Shown: in pieces, positions 17,477 to 25,259 of the stretch | How positions within the stretch are numbered: the stretch's first letter is position 1 | Layout of the letters: each line of letters starts with the position of its first letter | DNA from: Glaciihabitans tibetensis | Lineage (GTDB): Bacteria > Actinomycetota > Actinomycetes > Actinomycetales > Microbacteriaceae | NCBI RefSeq assembly: GCF_003003265.1 | Contig: NZ_PVTL01000010.1 | Location: 43,311-107,310 of the forward strand | DNA: 64,000 nt | Reading direction: 5' to 3' | Position numbers and translations under genes: made by a program | The notes under the pieces: model-generated | The model's input: only the letters and a program-made list of their open reading frames with translations | What the model was told of the DNA's origin: nothing | Database searches by the model: none

Positions 17477-18538
17477 TCAGGGCCGCGCGACGACCGAGCT
17501 GCCGCGCACGATCAGCGTGGGTTTCAGAACCAGCTGTTCGTGGCTATGGTCGCGCGATGAACGGGACCTAACCTCGTCCGAGAGGAGGCGGGCGCCGTGC
17601 AGGCCCATCTCCCTGCCCGGCTGGGCGATCGTCGAGATCGGGATAACGCTCTCGCGCACGGCGCTGTTGTTGTCGTACCCCACGATGGCGATGTCGCGGG
17701 GGATGTTCATTCGTCCGGAGAGGGACTGCACCATGCCCAGGGCGAGCAAGTCGGATGCCGCGACCACGCCATCGGGCCGGTCGTCGGCACCGCGCGCCCA
17801 GATGTCGTCCCCGACTGCGCGACCCTGTGGCGAATTGACGGCCTCGACGATGATCTCTTCCAACGACACGGAGCCACGAGCTTCTTCGACCGCGCGTTCA
17901 ACGCCGAGGCGGCGCTCCAGCAGAGGCTCGAGACGGTCGGGGCCGCCGACGAATGCGAGGCGCCGTCGGCCGGTGTCGATGAGATGGCGCGCGGCGAGGT
18001 AGCCGCCGTGCTCATTGTCGACCACGATCGAGCAGCCCTCCGCAATGGGCACCGCAACGTTGAGGAGCAACAGGGGTCGCCCGTGGGAACGGAGCCGGTG
18101 AACGGTCTCCGGCGACGCTTCGAACGGTGCGAGCATGATGCCCGCGAACCTCGCCTGTTCGAACAGGTCGAGGTAGGTCTCCTGCTTGGCAAAGCTATTG
18201 TCGCTGTTGGCCAGCAACAGCGTCATGCCCGATTCGGCGACACCTGATTCCGCTCCCCTGGCGATGTCCACGAAGAAGGAGTTGCCGATATCGGTGACGA
18301 TCAGCCCCATGGTGTTGCTCTGGCCGGTCGCGAGGGATCGAGCCTGGTTGTTGCGGACGAAGCCCAATTCCGAAATTGCGGATTGCACGCGAAGAAGTGT
18401 CGAGGGAGCGACCTTCTGCGGGTGGTTTAGGGCGTTCGACACGGTGCCCAGAGCCACGCCCGCGAGCGCCGCCACGTCGGTCATGCTCGGGCTGGACCTG
18501 ACGACAGAGCTGCCCGCAGACTTGTCGATCCTCGTCAC
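17477..18538 (-). CDS. LacI-family transcriptional regulator
   Basis: A 353-residue repressor. The helix-turn-helix and hinge lie at residues 18-65 (T-D-V-A-A-L-A-G-V-A-L-G-T-V-S-N-A-L-N-H-P), followed by a periplasmic-binding-protein-like sensor with the D-N-S-F-A-K-Q segment and the late G-Y-D-N-N-S-A-V. The GTG start at 18538 has GGGAG upstream; an internal Met at residue 19 is the alternative. It is convergent with the rhamnosidase operon. The two identical palindromes at 11300 and 11467 are its likely targets, with a rhamnose-derived sugar as likely inducer. Confidence 0.92.
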   Translation of the reverse strand: MTRIDKSAGSSVVRSSPSMTDVAALAGVALGTVSNALNHPQKVAPSTLLRVQSAISELGFVRNNQARSLATGQSNTMGLIVTDIGNSFFVDIARGAESGVAESGMTLLLANSDNSFAKQETYLDLFEQARFAGIMLAPFEASPETVHRLRSHGRPLLLLNVAVPIAEGCSIVVDNEHGGYLAARHLIDTGRRRLAFVGGPDRLEPLLERRLGVERAVEEARGSVSLEEIIVEAVNSPQGRAVGDDIWARGADDRPDGVVAASDLLALGMVQSLSGRMNIPRDIAIVGYDNNSAVRESVIPISTIAQPGREMGLHGARLLSDEVRSRSSRDHSHEQLVLKPTLIVRGSSVVARP

Positions 18539-18652
18539 AACACTCCCTCTGTAACGCGCTCGGCGTAAGCGCCGACTGCAATCGCCCAGCTACAGCAATA
18601 AACCGAATCTTATCGTCGAACTGTTTCATCACAGCGGCAAGGCCTTGACGCG

Positions 18653-18673
18653 ACACTTGCTTTTTGCAAGTGT
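18653..18673. promoter_or_regulatory. Perfect 8-bp inverted repeat upstream of the VOC/HxlR operon
   Basis: ACACTTGC-TTTTT-GCAAGTGT. It starts 2 bp after a TTGACG hexamer (18645-18650), placing it in the core promoter. It is a good operator candidate for the HxlR-type regulator encoded second in the operon. Confidence 0.6.
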
Positions 18674-18732
18674 GGTGAGGGTCCACATATCGGACCCAAA
18701 CAACACACTGAACCCACGAGAGGGAGACCACG

Positions 18733-19167
18733 ATGACTTCGATGTTCGTCAATCTGCCGGTGACCGACCTGGATCGCGCGAAGGCGTTCTACACGGCGAT
18801 CGGATTCACCATCAACCCGCTATTCACTGATCACAACGCGGCCTGTGTCGTCGTCGAGGAAGATCACAGCGCGTTTATGCTGCTGGTGCGCGAGTACTTC
18901 CAGACGTTCACCGAGCTTCCGCTCGGCGACCCCGCCGTAAACCCGTCGGTGTCGACGGCAATCTTCCTGGACAGCCGGGAGGCCGTGGATGCCAGCGTCG
19001 CCGGGGGAGTCTCCGCGGGAGGCGCGGAGGCGCAGCCCGCATCCGACTATGGCTTTATGTACCAGCGTCAGCTCACCGACCCCGACGGCAACATCATCGA
19101 GTTCGGCTACATGGACCCGGTTGCTGCAGCGCAGGGTCCCGAGGCTTTTATGAAGCAGCAGGCCTAG
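18733..19167 (+). CDS. VOC-family (glyoxalase-like) protein
   Basis: A 144-residue protein with the paired beta-alpha-beta-beta-beta units of vicinal oxygen chelate proteins: V-N-L-P-V-T-D-L-D-R-A-K-A-F-Y near the start and D-P-D-G-N-I-I-E-F-G-Y near residue 120. The Glu of the last motif is a typical metal ligand. A GAGAGGGAG site precedes the ATG. Such proteins range from lactoylglutathione lyase-like enzymes to resistance proteins; the activity is open. It is 5 bp from the HxlR gene. Confidence 0.85.
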   Translation: MTSMFVNLPVTDLDRAKAFYTAIGFTINPLFTDHNAACVVVEEDHSAFMLLVREYFQTFTELPLGDPAVNPSVSTAIFLDSREAVDASVAGGVSAGGAEAQPASDYGFMYQRQLTDPDGNIIEFGYMDPVAAAQGPEAFMKQQA

Positions 19168-19172
19168 GGTCG

Positions 19173-19814
19173 ATGGCCGGTCGCGACTACGGGCAGTACT
19201 CCGGTGTTACCCGTGCCATGGAGCTTGTGGGGGAGCGCTGGGCGCTGCTTATCGTTCGTGACCTCCTGGTTGGGCCGCGCCGCTATGGGGAGCTCGCCGA
19301 GGGACTGCCTCGGATCCCGAGCAACATCCTGGCGGCGCGACTCAAAGAGTTGCAGGCGGCGGGAGTCATCCGGCGTGCGCCGCGCTCGCGCGTGATCGTC
19401 TACGAGCTGACGCCGTACGGGCGCGATCTCGAGCCCGTCGTGCTCGCGCTCGGCGCCTGGGGCTTCAAGGCGCTGGGCGACCCGCGACAGGAGCAGATCA
19501 TCACTCCCGACTCGATGACGATGGACCTCCGCACCGCTTTTCGCCCGCAGGTAGCGGCGACGCTGCCGGCAACCGCCTACGCGGCGCACTTTGGGGTCGC
19601 GGAGCTGCTGATCACGGTGAACGGCCCCACCCTGCACGTCTCGCGCGGCGACGGACCGGTGGACCTCGCGTTCGCTGCGGGTCCCGACATCCGCCTCCTC
19701 ATCCTGGGCGAACTCGCCCCGGCTCGCGCGATCACGACCGGTGTGGTGACGGTGCTGCGCGGTCGTGGCGACCTGCTCGACCGCTTTGCGAGCACATTCC
19801 ACCTGGCCGCCTGA
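19173..19814 (+). CDS. HxlR-family regulator with C-terminal SCP2-like domain
   Basis: A 213-residue regulator. Residues 8-95 are an HxlR winged helix (V-G-E-R-W-A-L-L-I-V-R-D-L-L, P-R-R-Y-G-E-L, L-A-A-R-L-K-E-L). The C-terminal 100 residues resemble the sterol-carrier-type domain often fused to this family. The redox cysteine usual in the N-terminal Q-Y-C motif is Ser here (Q-Y-S-G-V). It shares an operon with the VOC gene and probably acts on the inverted repeat at 18653. Confidence 0.85.
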   Translation: MAGRDYGQYSGVTRAMELVGERWALLIVRDLLVGPRRYGELAEGLPRIPSNILAARLKELQAAGVIRRAPRSRVIVYELTPYGRDLEPVVLALGAWGFKALGDPRQEQIITPDSMTMDLRTAFRPQVAATLPATAYAAHFGVAELLITVNGPTLHVSRGDGPVDLAFAAGPDIRLLILGELAPARAITTGVVTVLRGRGDLLDRFASTFHLAA

Positions 19815-19837
19815 CCGAGGGGCCGCCAGATCAGCGT

Positions 19838-20092
19838 GTGTCCACTTACACTGCAGAGATGGCCGTGAAATCTCACCGCGCGTTATGGATCGCAGGGGCT
19901 GTGGTCCTGATTCTCGTCGCCGTCGCCGTTCTCTCCAGCTGGACGTCGCGGTGCGCTGATTACGCGACCGGCGGCGGGTTGTGCGTGTATGAGCCGGCCC
20001 TCGGCCTTCCGCAGAGCATTGTGCTCGCCGTTGCGTCTGTTGGTGCTGCCGCTTTCTGCGTTTATCGCGCTTACCGGGCCGGCCGGGGCTAG
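19838..20092 (+). CDS. Small two-helix membrane protein
   Basis: An 84-residue protein from a GTG start; an in-frame ATG at 19859 is equally possible and neither has a strong ribosome site. Two hydrophobic helices (I-A-G-A-V-V-L-I-L-V-A-V-A-V-L and S-I-V-L-A-V-A-S-V-G-A-A-A-F) flank a short loop with two Cys. It ends in a basic tail. No family recognised. It converges on the ArsR gene with 12 bp between stops. Confidence 0.55.
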   Translation: MSTYTAEMAVKSHRALWIAGAVVLILVAVAVLSSWTSRCADYATGGGLCVYEPALGLPQSIVLAVASVGAAAFCVYRAYRAGRG

Positions 20093-20104
20093 GATTTTCG
20101 GTTT

Positions 20105-20449
20105 CTACGGGCGCAGCGCCTGAGCCGCACGATCGAGGGCGCCGTCGACGACACGAAAGTAGGCCCAGCGTCCGCGCTGTTCGCGTTCGGCGAGACCTGC
20201 GTCGACGAGCTGCTTCATGTGGTGCGACACGGTCGGCTGTGACAGCCCGACGGGCTCGGTGAGGTCGCAGATGCAGGCCTCCCCGCCCGCGCTCGCCGCG
20301 ATCAGCGACAGGAGGCGAATGCGGGTGGCATCGCCCAGCGCCTTAAACGTTCGGGCGATTCGCTCGGCTTCATCCGCTGAGAGGGCGCCGCCCATGACCG
20401 GAGTGCAGCAGGTGGCGTCCGTTGTCGGGGTAGGAGCTGCGATCGTCAT
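20105..20449 (-). CDS. arsR: ArsR-family arsenic/metalloid-responsive repressor
   Basis: A 114-residue ArsR/SmtB protein from the ATG at 20449; the open frame continues far upstream but only this start fits the family length. The winged helix is R-I-A-R-T-F-K-A-L-G-D-A-T-R-I-R-L-L through L-S-Q-P-T-V-S-H-H-M-K. The metal site C-I-C-D-L lies at residues 59-63, and a further Cys pair (T-C-C-T-P) at residues 14-15 could complete a three-thiol As(III) site. It is divergent from the flavoprotein gene, with a 12-bp inverted repeat between them as probable operator. Confidence 0.92.
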   Translation of the reverse strand: MTIAAPTPTTDATCCTPVMGGALSADEAERIARTFKALGDATRIRLLSLIAASAGGEACICDLTEPVGLSQPTVSHHMKQLVDAGLAEREQRGRWAYFRVVDGALDRAAQALRP

Positions 20450-20481
20450 GGATCGATCCTCCCATGCCGTATTGACATTTG

Positions 20482-20511
20482 TCGATGTATCGACCAACCT
20501 CGATACATCGA
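20482..20511. promoter_or_regulatory. ArsR operator between arsR and the flavoprotein gene
   Basis: TCGATGTATCGA and TCGATACATCGA form a perfect 12-bp inverted repeat with a 6-bp spacer (CCAACC). Each arm is itself nearly palindromic. A TTGACA hexamer is at 20472-20477. It lies 32 bp from the arsR start and 28 bp from the flavoprotein start, so it can repress both. Confidence 0.8.
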
Positions 20512-20539
20512 ACCTTGTCGATCTGTCAGGAGCCCAACG

Positions 20540-21907
20540 GTGCAAAACGAGCTTCCCGTCGTCGTGATCGGTGCGGGCCCCCAGGGTCTCGCGGCCGCGG
20601 CGCACCTTCTCGAGCGCGATCAGCCAGTGCTTCTTTTTGAGGTGGGGGATGTCGCGGCCGCCGCGGTCTCCGAATGGAAACACATACGACTCTTCTCCGA
20701 GTGGGGCGAGCTGGTTGACGCTGCGGCGGCCCGGCTTCTCGCGCCGACCGGGTGGGTGGCTCCGGAATCCGGGTACCCGACCGGGGCAGAGTGGATCGAT
20801 GGTTACCTCGCACCGCTCGCCGCGGCACTCGGCGACCGCATCCGCTACGGCTCCCGCGTGGTCGGCGTCTCGCGCCGCGGCCGCGATCGGCTGGTCGACG
20901 CCGGGCGCGCAGAGCAGCCCTTCACGATCCACATCGAGACGGGCGACGGGGCCGAGTACCGGATCGACGCCCGGGCGGTCATCGACGCATCGGGTACCTG
21001 GTCGACCCCGAACCCGGCCGGGGCCGATGGTCTTCCGGCGGTGGGAGAAAAGACGACAGCGGAGCTGCTCGACTATCGCATCCCCGACTACCGCGAATCG
21101 GGCGCATACGCGGGCACGCACAGTGTCGTCGTCGGCTCGGGGCACTCCGCGGTCACCGCCGTGATCGCGCTCGGAAGGATCGCTCGCCGCGACCCGTCGA
21201 CGACGGTCACCTGGGTGCTCCGCCGGGGCGCGATCGGCAACACGTTCGGTGGCGGCACGGCGGACGCGCTGCCATCCCGCGGCCAGCTCGGGATCACCGC
21301 GAAGCAGCTGGTCGAGGCTGGACTCATTCAGGTCGTGACGGGCTTCCGCATCGAGCAGATCGCTCGCGACGGCGACCGCGTGGTGCTCACCAGCGAGGAC
21401 GGGCGCACGCTGCCCGCGGCGGATCACGTTGCGGTTCTCACCGGATTCCGGCCCGATCTCTCCTTCCTGTCTGAGCTGCGGCTCGAACTCGACGCGACCC
21501 TGCAGGCACCGGTGCGGATCGCGGCTGAGGTCGATCCCAACATCCACTCCTGCGGCTCCGTCGTCGCGACCGGTGCGCGCGACCTCGCCCAGCCGGAGCG
21601 CGACTTCTACCTCGTGGGTGCGAAGTCGTACGGACGGGCGCCCACCTTCCTCGCCATGACGGGGTACGAGCAGGTACGTTCCGTCGCCGCCGCGCTCGCG
21701 GGAGACCACGAGGCCGCGGCCCGGGTCGAGCTGGTCCTTCCCGACACGGGTGTGTGCGGGGGAGCGGGCCTGTTTGATCTGGCCGAAGCGGATGATGCTC
21801 TGGGCGTGCCCACGGTTGATGTGGGTGGGTCGGATGCCGGGAGCACCTGTTGCGCGCCGCCCGAGCGACCTCTGCTCCACATCGGTCGCGCGCCCGCGAA
21901 CCTGTGA
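20540..21907 (+). CDS. ArsO-like FAD/NAD(P)-dependent monooxygenase
   Basis: A 455-residue flavoprotein with a GTG start. The FAD site is V-V-V-I-G-A-G-P-Q-G-L near residue 6. The NAD(P) Rossmann motif V-V-V-G-S-G-H-S-A lies near residue 197. Between them, W-K-H-I-R-L-F-S-E-W resembles flavin-containing monooxygenases. The C-terminal extension contains Cys residues (V-C-G-G-A-G and T-C-C-A-P-P) that could contact arsenite. It faces arsR across a shared operator and is followed by an MFS carrier. ArsO-type proteins occur in actinobacterial ars operons; their reaction is not well defined. Confidence 0.82.
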   Translation: MQNELPVVVIGAGPQGLAAAAHLLERDQPVLLFEVGDVAAAAVSEWKHIRLFSEWGELVDAAAARLLAPTGWVAPESGYPTGAEWIDGYLAPLAAALGDRIRYGSRVVGVSRRGRDRLVDAGRAEQPFTIHIETGDGAEYRIDARAVIDASGTWSTPNPAGADGLPAVGEKTTAELLDYRIPDYRESGAYAGTHSVVVGSGHSAVTAVIALGRIARRDPSTTVTWVLRRGAIGNTFGGGTADALPSRGQLGITAKQLVEAGLIQVVTGFRIEQIARDGDRVVLTSEDGRTLPAADHVAVLTGFRPDLSFLSELRLELDATLQAPVRIAAEVDPNIHSCGSVVATGARDLAQPERDFYLVGAKSYGRAPTFLAMTGYEQVRSVAAALAGDHEAAARVELVLPDTGVCGGAGLFDLAEADDALGVPTVDVGGSDAGSTCCAPPERPLLHIGRAPANL

Positions 21908-21923
21908 CCGTTCGACCCGGGCA

Positions 21924-23153
21924 ATGAGGTGGTGGGCAGGGCTCGACCGAGTCGTGGTGCTGTTGTGTGTCACGGAGGTCGCGAGCTGGGGGATCCTGTA
22001 CTACTCCCTGCCCGCTTCCGTCGAGGAGATCACGACTGACACGGGCTGGTCGGGTTTGGCGGTCACCGGTTGCTTCTCGGCGGGACTCATTCTCTCCGCC
22101 GCGGCGGGCATTCTTGTCGGCCGATTTCTGGACCGCTGGGGGCCTCGCTACGTGATGACGGCGGGATCGGCGCTCGCGGTAGTCGGGCTCGTTCTGGTCG
22201 CCGCCGCGACCACCGTGCCCGCGTTCCTCGCTGCGTGGCTGGTAATCGGTGTCGCCCAGGCTGCGGTGCTCTACCAGCCCGCGTTCACCGTCATCACCCG
22301 CCACTACGGCGCCGCCCGGGACAAGCCGATGCTGATCCTCACCCTCGCGGGCGGGCTCGCGTCGACCATTTTCGTGCCCATCACCCTCGCCCTGCTTGCC
22401 GTGCTCGACTGGCGGGCAACCTACCTCGTGCTGGCCGGCCTCCTCGCCGCGGTCACGATCCCGCTGCACCTGATGCTGCCCGGCGCGCGGCACAGTCTGG
22501 CCCGCACGCCAGCGACGGCGGATCGCACCGCCCACAGTCGGGTGATCACCTCACGACGCTTCGTGCTTCTCGTCGGCGGAATCACGGCGATCGCCTTCAG
22601 CTCGTACGCGGTGACCCTGAACCTGCTGCCTCTCGTGACCGAGCGCGGCTACTCCGTTGCTGTCGCCGCGCTCGCCTTCGCGCTCGTCGGCGTCGGGCAG
22701 GTGGTCGGCCGGATCGGGCTGACGATCCTCACGAGATCCGTCTCCGCGCGCTACCGGCCCCTCGTTGTCGGGCTGTTCATCGCCGCCACCGTGGGGCTGT
22801 TCGCGGTCGTGCCCGGCCCGGTCTGGATGATCGCTGTCGTGTCGACACTCGCCGGCGCTGCGCGGGGCGCGCTCACCCTGGTGCAGGCCACTGCGGTGCC
22901 GAGCCGGTGGGGAACCGAGCGCCTGGGTGTGCTCAACGGTGCCTTCGCCGCACCGATCACGGCGCTCACCGCATTTGCGCCTGTCGCCGGCGTCGCCGTG
23001 GCGACCGGATTCGGTTCGTATGCCGTGGCGGCGGCCGCGTTCGCCGGCCTCGCCGTCGTCGGTGCCGCGTGCGTGTACCTGGCCGACCGCCACGAGCCCT
23101 GGCCCGTCGAGGAGCCGACCGACGTGCGTCAGCCGGCGAGAATCGTCGACTGA
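21924..23153 (+). CDS. MFS transporter in the arsenic island
   Basis: A 409-residue, 12-helix MFS protein. The chosen ATG at 21924 starts M-R-W-W-A-G-L-D-R-V just before helix 1; no strong ribosome site is visible, consistent with coupling to the flavoprotein stop 17 bp upstream. The motif-A segment is G-R-F-L-D-R-W-G-P-R-Y near residue 63. The position suggests export of an arsenical or of the flavoprotein product. The 3' end overlaps the convergent channel gene by 25 bp. Confidence 0.85.
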   Translation: MRWWAGLDRVVVLLCVTEVASWGILYYSLPASVEEITTDTGWSGLAVTGCFSAGLILSAAAGILVGRFLDRWGPRYVMTAGSALAVVGLVLVAAATTVPAFLAAWLVIGVAQAAVLYQPAFTVITRHYGAARDKPMLILTLAGGLASTIFVPITLALLAVLDWRATYLVLAGLLAAVTIPLHLMLPGARHSLARTPATADRTAHSRVITSRRFVLLVGGITAIAFSSYAVTLNLLPLVTERGYSVAVAALAFALVGVGQVVGRIGLTILTRSVSARYRPLVVGLFIAATVGLFAVVPGPVWMIAVVSTLAGAARGALTLVQATAVPSRWGTERLGVLNGAFAAPITALTAFAPVAGVAVATGFGSYAVAAAAFAGLAVVGAACVYLADRHEPWPVEEPTDVRQPARIVD

Positions 23154-23836
23154 CCGGCCGATGTCCGGCGCGACGGGACGAGGATGTTGACGGCAACGAA
23201 GCCGAGGGCGGCGCCGATGGCCTGCGCGCCGATGTAGGGCAGCGCGGAGCCCGGGGCGATACCTGCGAAGCTGTCGGAGAACATGCGGCCGACGGTGATC
23301 GCGGGGTTCGCGAAGCTGGTCGAGCTCGTGAAGAAGTAGGCGGCGCCGATGTAGGTCGCAACGACCGCAGCGGCGAACTGGGCGCGGCCGGTTCTGGCAA
23401 GGATGAAGATGATGAAGATGAGGCCGGCGGTCGCGACGAGCTCCGCGAGCAGGTGGGCGGGCGTTGCGCGGTCGGTGGTGCTCCAGGAGACGGGCGGCAG
23501 CTCGAACATCACGTTGGCGAGCACGCTGCCCGCGATGCACCCGGTCACCTGCGCGAGAACGTACGGAGCAATGTCCCGTAGGCCGCGGAATCCGAACGCG
23601 TAGTCGGCAGCCGACACCAGCGGATTGAAGTGAGCGCCGCTCAGGGGGCCGAGCACGGTGATGAGGACAAACAGCCCGAACGCCGTGGTGATCGCGTTGA
23701 TGATCAATTGAAGTCCGACATCGTCTGTGAGGTTGGTTGCGGCGATGCCGGAACCGACGACGATCGTGGTGAGGGCGGCAGACCCAAGGAACTCTGCGGC
23801 GGTCCGGCGAATGCGTGCGGGCGGGGCGATGGTCAC
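23129..23836 (-). CDS. MIP-family channel, AqpS/GlpF-like
   Basis: A 235-residue, six-helix aquaporin-family protein from a GTG start. The first half-helix has the N-P-L variant (S-G-A-H-F-N-P-L-V-S) near residue 68 and the second has N-P-A (S-F-A-N-P-A-I-T-V-G-R) near residue 178, with the selectivity-filter Arg after it. Channels of this type in ars operons (AqpS of Sinorhizobium) let arsenite leave the cell after arsenate reduction. It is divergent from the ArsR-ArsC fusion with only 29 bp between starts. Confidence 0.88.
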   Translation of the reverse strand: MTIAPPARIRRTAAEFLGSAALTTIVVGSGIAATNLTDDVGLQLIINAITTAFGLFVLITVLGPLSGAHFNPLVSAADYAFGFRGLRDIAPYVLAQVTGCIAGSVLANVMFELPPVSWSTTDRATPAHLLAELVATAGLIFIIFILARTGRAQFAAAVVATYIGAAYFFTSSTSFANPAITVGRMFSDSFAGIAPGSALPYIGAQAIGAALGFVAVNILVPSRRTSAGQSTILAG

Positions 23837-23851
23837 CGGCCCAGCATACGC

Positions 23852-23867
23852 ATAGACTCGTATCTAT
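23852..23867. promoter_or_regulatory. ATAGA-N6-TCTAT operator over the arsR-arsC fusion start
   Basis: ATAGA-CTCGTA-TCTAT. The right arm overlaps the first two bases of the fusion start codon, and the left arm is 16 bp from the channel start. The same arms and spacing recur at 24793-24808. Confidence 0.75.
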
Positions 23868-24765
23868 GGGAATTGCAGGATCGGCGACCGAATTGCGGCT
23901 GCTGGCGGACCCCACGCGGGCTCGCATCATGTCGCTCATTCTGGGCAGCGACGACGGCAGGATGCTCGTCGGTCACCTCGCGGTCAAACTCGCGCTCCGC
24001 CAACCCACAGTGAGTCACCACATCAAGGCGCTCTTCGACCAAGGTTTACTCGAACGTCAGCCCGTGGGGCGTAACGTCTGGTATTCGATCGCCCCCGAGC
24101 AACTCGACCGGGTCACGGACGTGCTGCAGGCCGCCCCGCCCGCCACCTCGGGCGCTGACGTGCTCGACCGGATCTCAGCCGACCTCGCCGCCCGGTTCGC
24201 CGGTATTTTCGCCGTCGAGACCGTCGACCGGTATGTGCGCGAGAGTCACGCCCTGCTCACTGACCGGGCGCAGGTCTCCCGCTATCTTCCGTCGCTGACA
24301 TCCCGCTTCGCAGCAGACCGGCTTTCCGCCCTCGCTACGAGCGCCTTGCCAACCGGCAACCGCGTGCCGGAAGTTCTGTTCGTCTGCGTACAGAACGCTG
24401 GCCGCTCACAAATGGCGGCCGGCATCCTTCGCCACCTCGCCGGCGACCGCGTTCACGTGCGTACCGCAGGATCTGCGCCCGCGAACGCCGTTCGTTCGGT
24501 TATTGTCACCGCGCTCGATGAGATCGGCGTGCCCATCGGCGGCGAGTACCCGAAGCCGCTCACCGACGATGTCGTTCGCGCGGCCGATGTCGTGGTCACC
24601 ATGGGTTGCGGCGATGCGTGCCCCGTCTACCCTGGTCGCGTCTACCTCGACTGGGACCTCGAAGACCCCGTAGGGCTGCCCATGGCTCAGGTTCGGGCGA
24701 TCCGCGACGACATCGAGGCGCGGGTGCGTGCGCTTCTCGCGACGCTGGACGTGAACGCTGCGTAA
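23866..24765 (+). CDS. ArsR-ArsC fusion (repressor plus arsenate reductase)
   Basis: A 299-residue three-part protein. Residues 8-85 are an ArsR winged helix (L-L-A-D-P-T-R-A-R-I, L-R-Q-P-T-V-S-H-H-I-K). Residues 95-160 are the three-helix bundle found before some actinobacterial arsenate reductases. Residues 167-295 are a low-molecular-weight-phosphatase-type ArsC with P-loop V-L-F-V-C-V-Q-N-A-G-R-S (Cys174) and the M-G-C-G-D-A-C-P segment (Cys248, Cys252). The only cysteines are in the reductase part. ATG at 23866 overlaps an operator and lacks a ribosome site, so the mRNA may be leaderless. Confidence 0.9.
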   Translation: MGIAGSATELRLLADPTRARIMSLILGSDDGRMLVGHLAVKLALRQPTVSHHIKALFDQGLLERQPVGRNVWYSIAPEQLDRVTDVLQAAPPATSGADVLDRISADLAARFAGIFAVETVDRYVRESHALLTDRAQVSRYLPSLTSRFAADRLSALATSALPTGNRVPEVLFVCVQNAGRSQMAAGILRHLAGDRVHVRTAGSAPANAVRSVIVTALDEIGVPIGGEYPKPLTDDVVRAADVVVTMGCGDACPVYPGRVYLDWDLEDPVGLPMAQVRAIRDDIEARVRALLATLDVNAA

Positions 24766-24792
24766 ACGCCCTTCGACCTCGCTGGCCAATCT

Positions 24793-24808
24793 ATAGATCA
24801 CGGTCTAT
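24793..24808. promoter_or_regulatory. ATAGA-N6-TCTAT operator upstream of arsC
   Basis: ATAGA-TCACGG-TCTAT, same arms and spacing as the site at 23852. It ends 29 bp before the arsC start, which suggests the fusion protein represses this gene as well as itself and the channel. Confidence 0.75.
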
Positions 24809-24837
24809 GCTTTTGGTAACCAATCGTGAGGAACACC

Positions 24838-25248
24838 ATGAATGACAAGCCCACCGTTCTTTTCGTCTGCATCCACAACGCGGGCCGCTCGCAGATGGCC
24901 GCGGGGTACATGCGTGAACTGTCCGGCGGTGCCGTCGAGGTGCGCTCCGGCGGGTCCGAGCCCGGCGACCAGATCAACCCGATGGCCATCGCCGCAATGG
25001 CCGAAGAGGGCATCGACATCAGCCAGGGGATCCCGCAGCTGATGACCACCGAGCAAGTTCGTGACTCCGATGTCGTGATCACCATGGGCTGCGGCGACGT
25101 CTGCCCGATCTTCCCCGGCAAGCGCTACGAGGACTGGGAACTCGTCGACCCGAAGGGCAAGAGCATCGACGAGGTGCGCCCGATCCGCGACGACATCAAG
25201 GCGCGCATCGAGAAGCTTCTCGCCGAACTGCTCCCCGCCGCGGTCTGA
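24838..25248 (+). CDS. arsC: Arsenate reductase ArsC, mycothiol/thioredoxin type
   Basis: A 136-residue low-molecular-weight phosphatase-fold reductase. The P-loop is V-L-F-V-C-I-H-N-A-G-R-S near residue 12, and the second motif M-G-C-G-D-V-C-P near residue 85 provides the further cysteines. E-D-W-E-L-V-D-P follows. The TGAGGAA site fits the ATG at 24838. It reduces arsenate to arsenite in the cytosol. It is 72 bp after the fusion gene, which already carries a reductase domain, so the island has two. Confidence 0.93.
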   Translation: MNDKPTVLFVCIHNAGRSQMAAGYMRELSGGAVEVRSGGSEPGDQINPMAIAAMAEEGIDISQGIPQLMTTEQVRDSDVVITMGCGDVCPIFPGKRYEDWELVDPKGKSIDEVRPIRDDIKARIEKLLAELLPAAV

Positions 25249-25259
25249 GGCTGCGCCCC

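Noticed and set aside
20450..21973. Upstream extension of the arsR frame to 622 codons
   Set aside because: Only the last 114 residues match ArsR. The rest is antisense to the flavoprotein gene.
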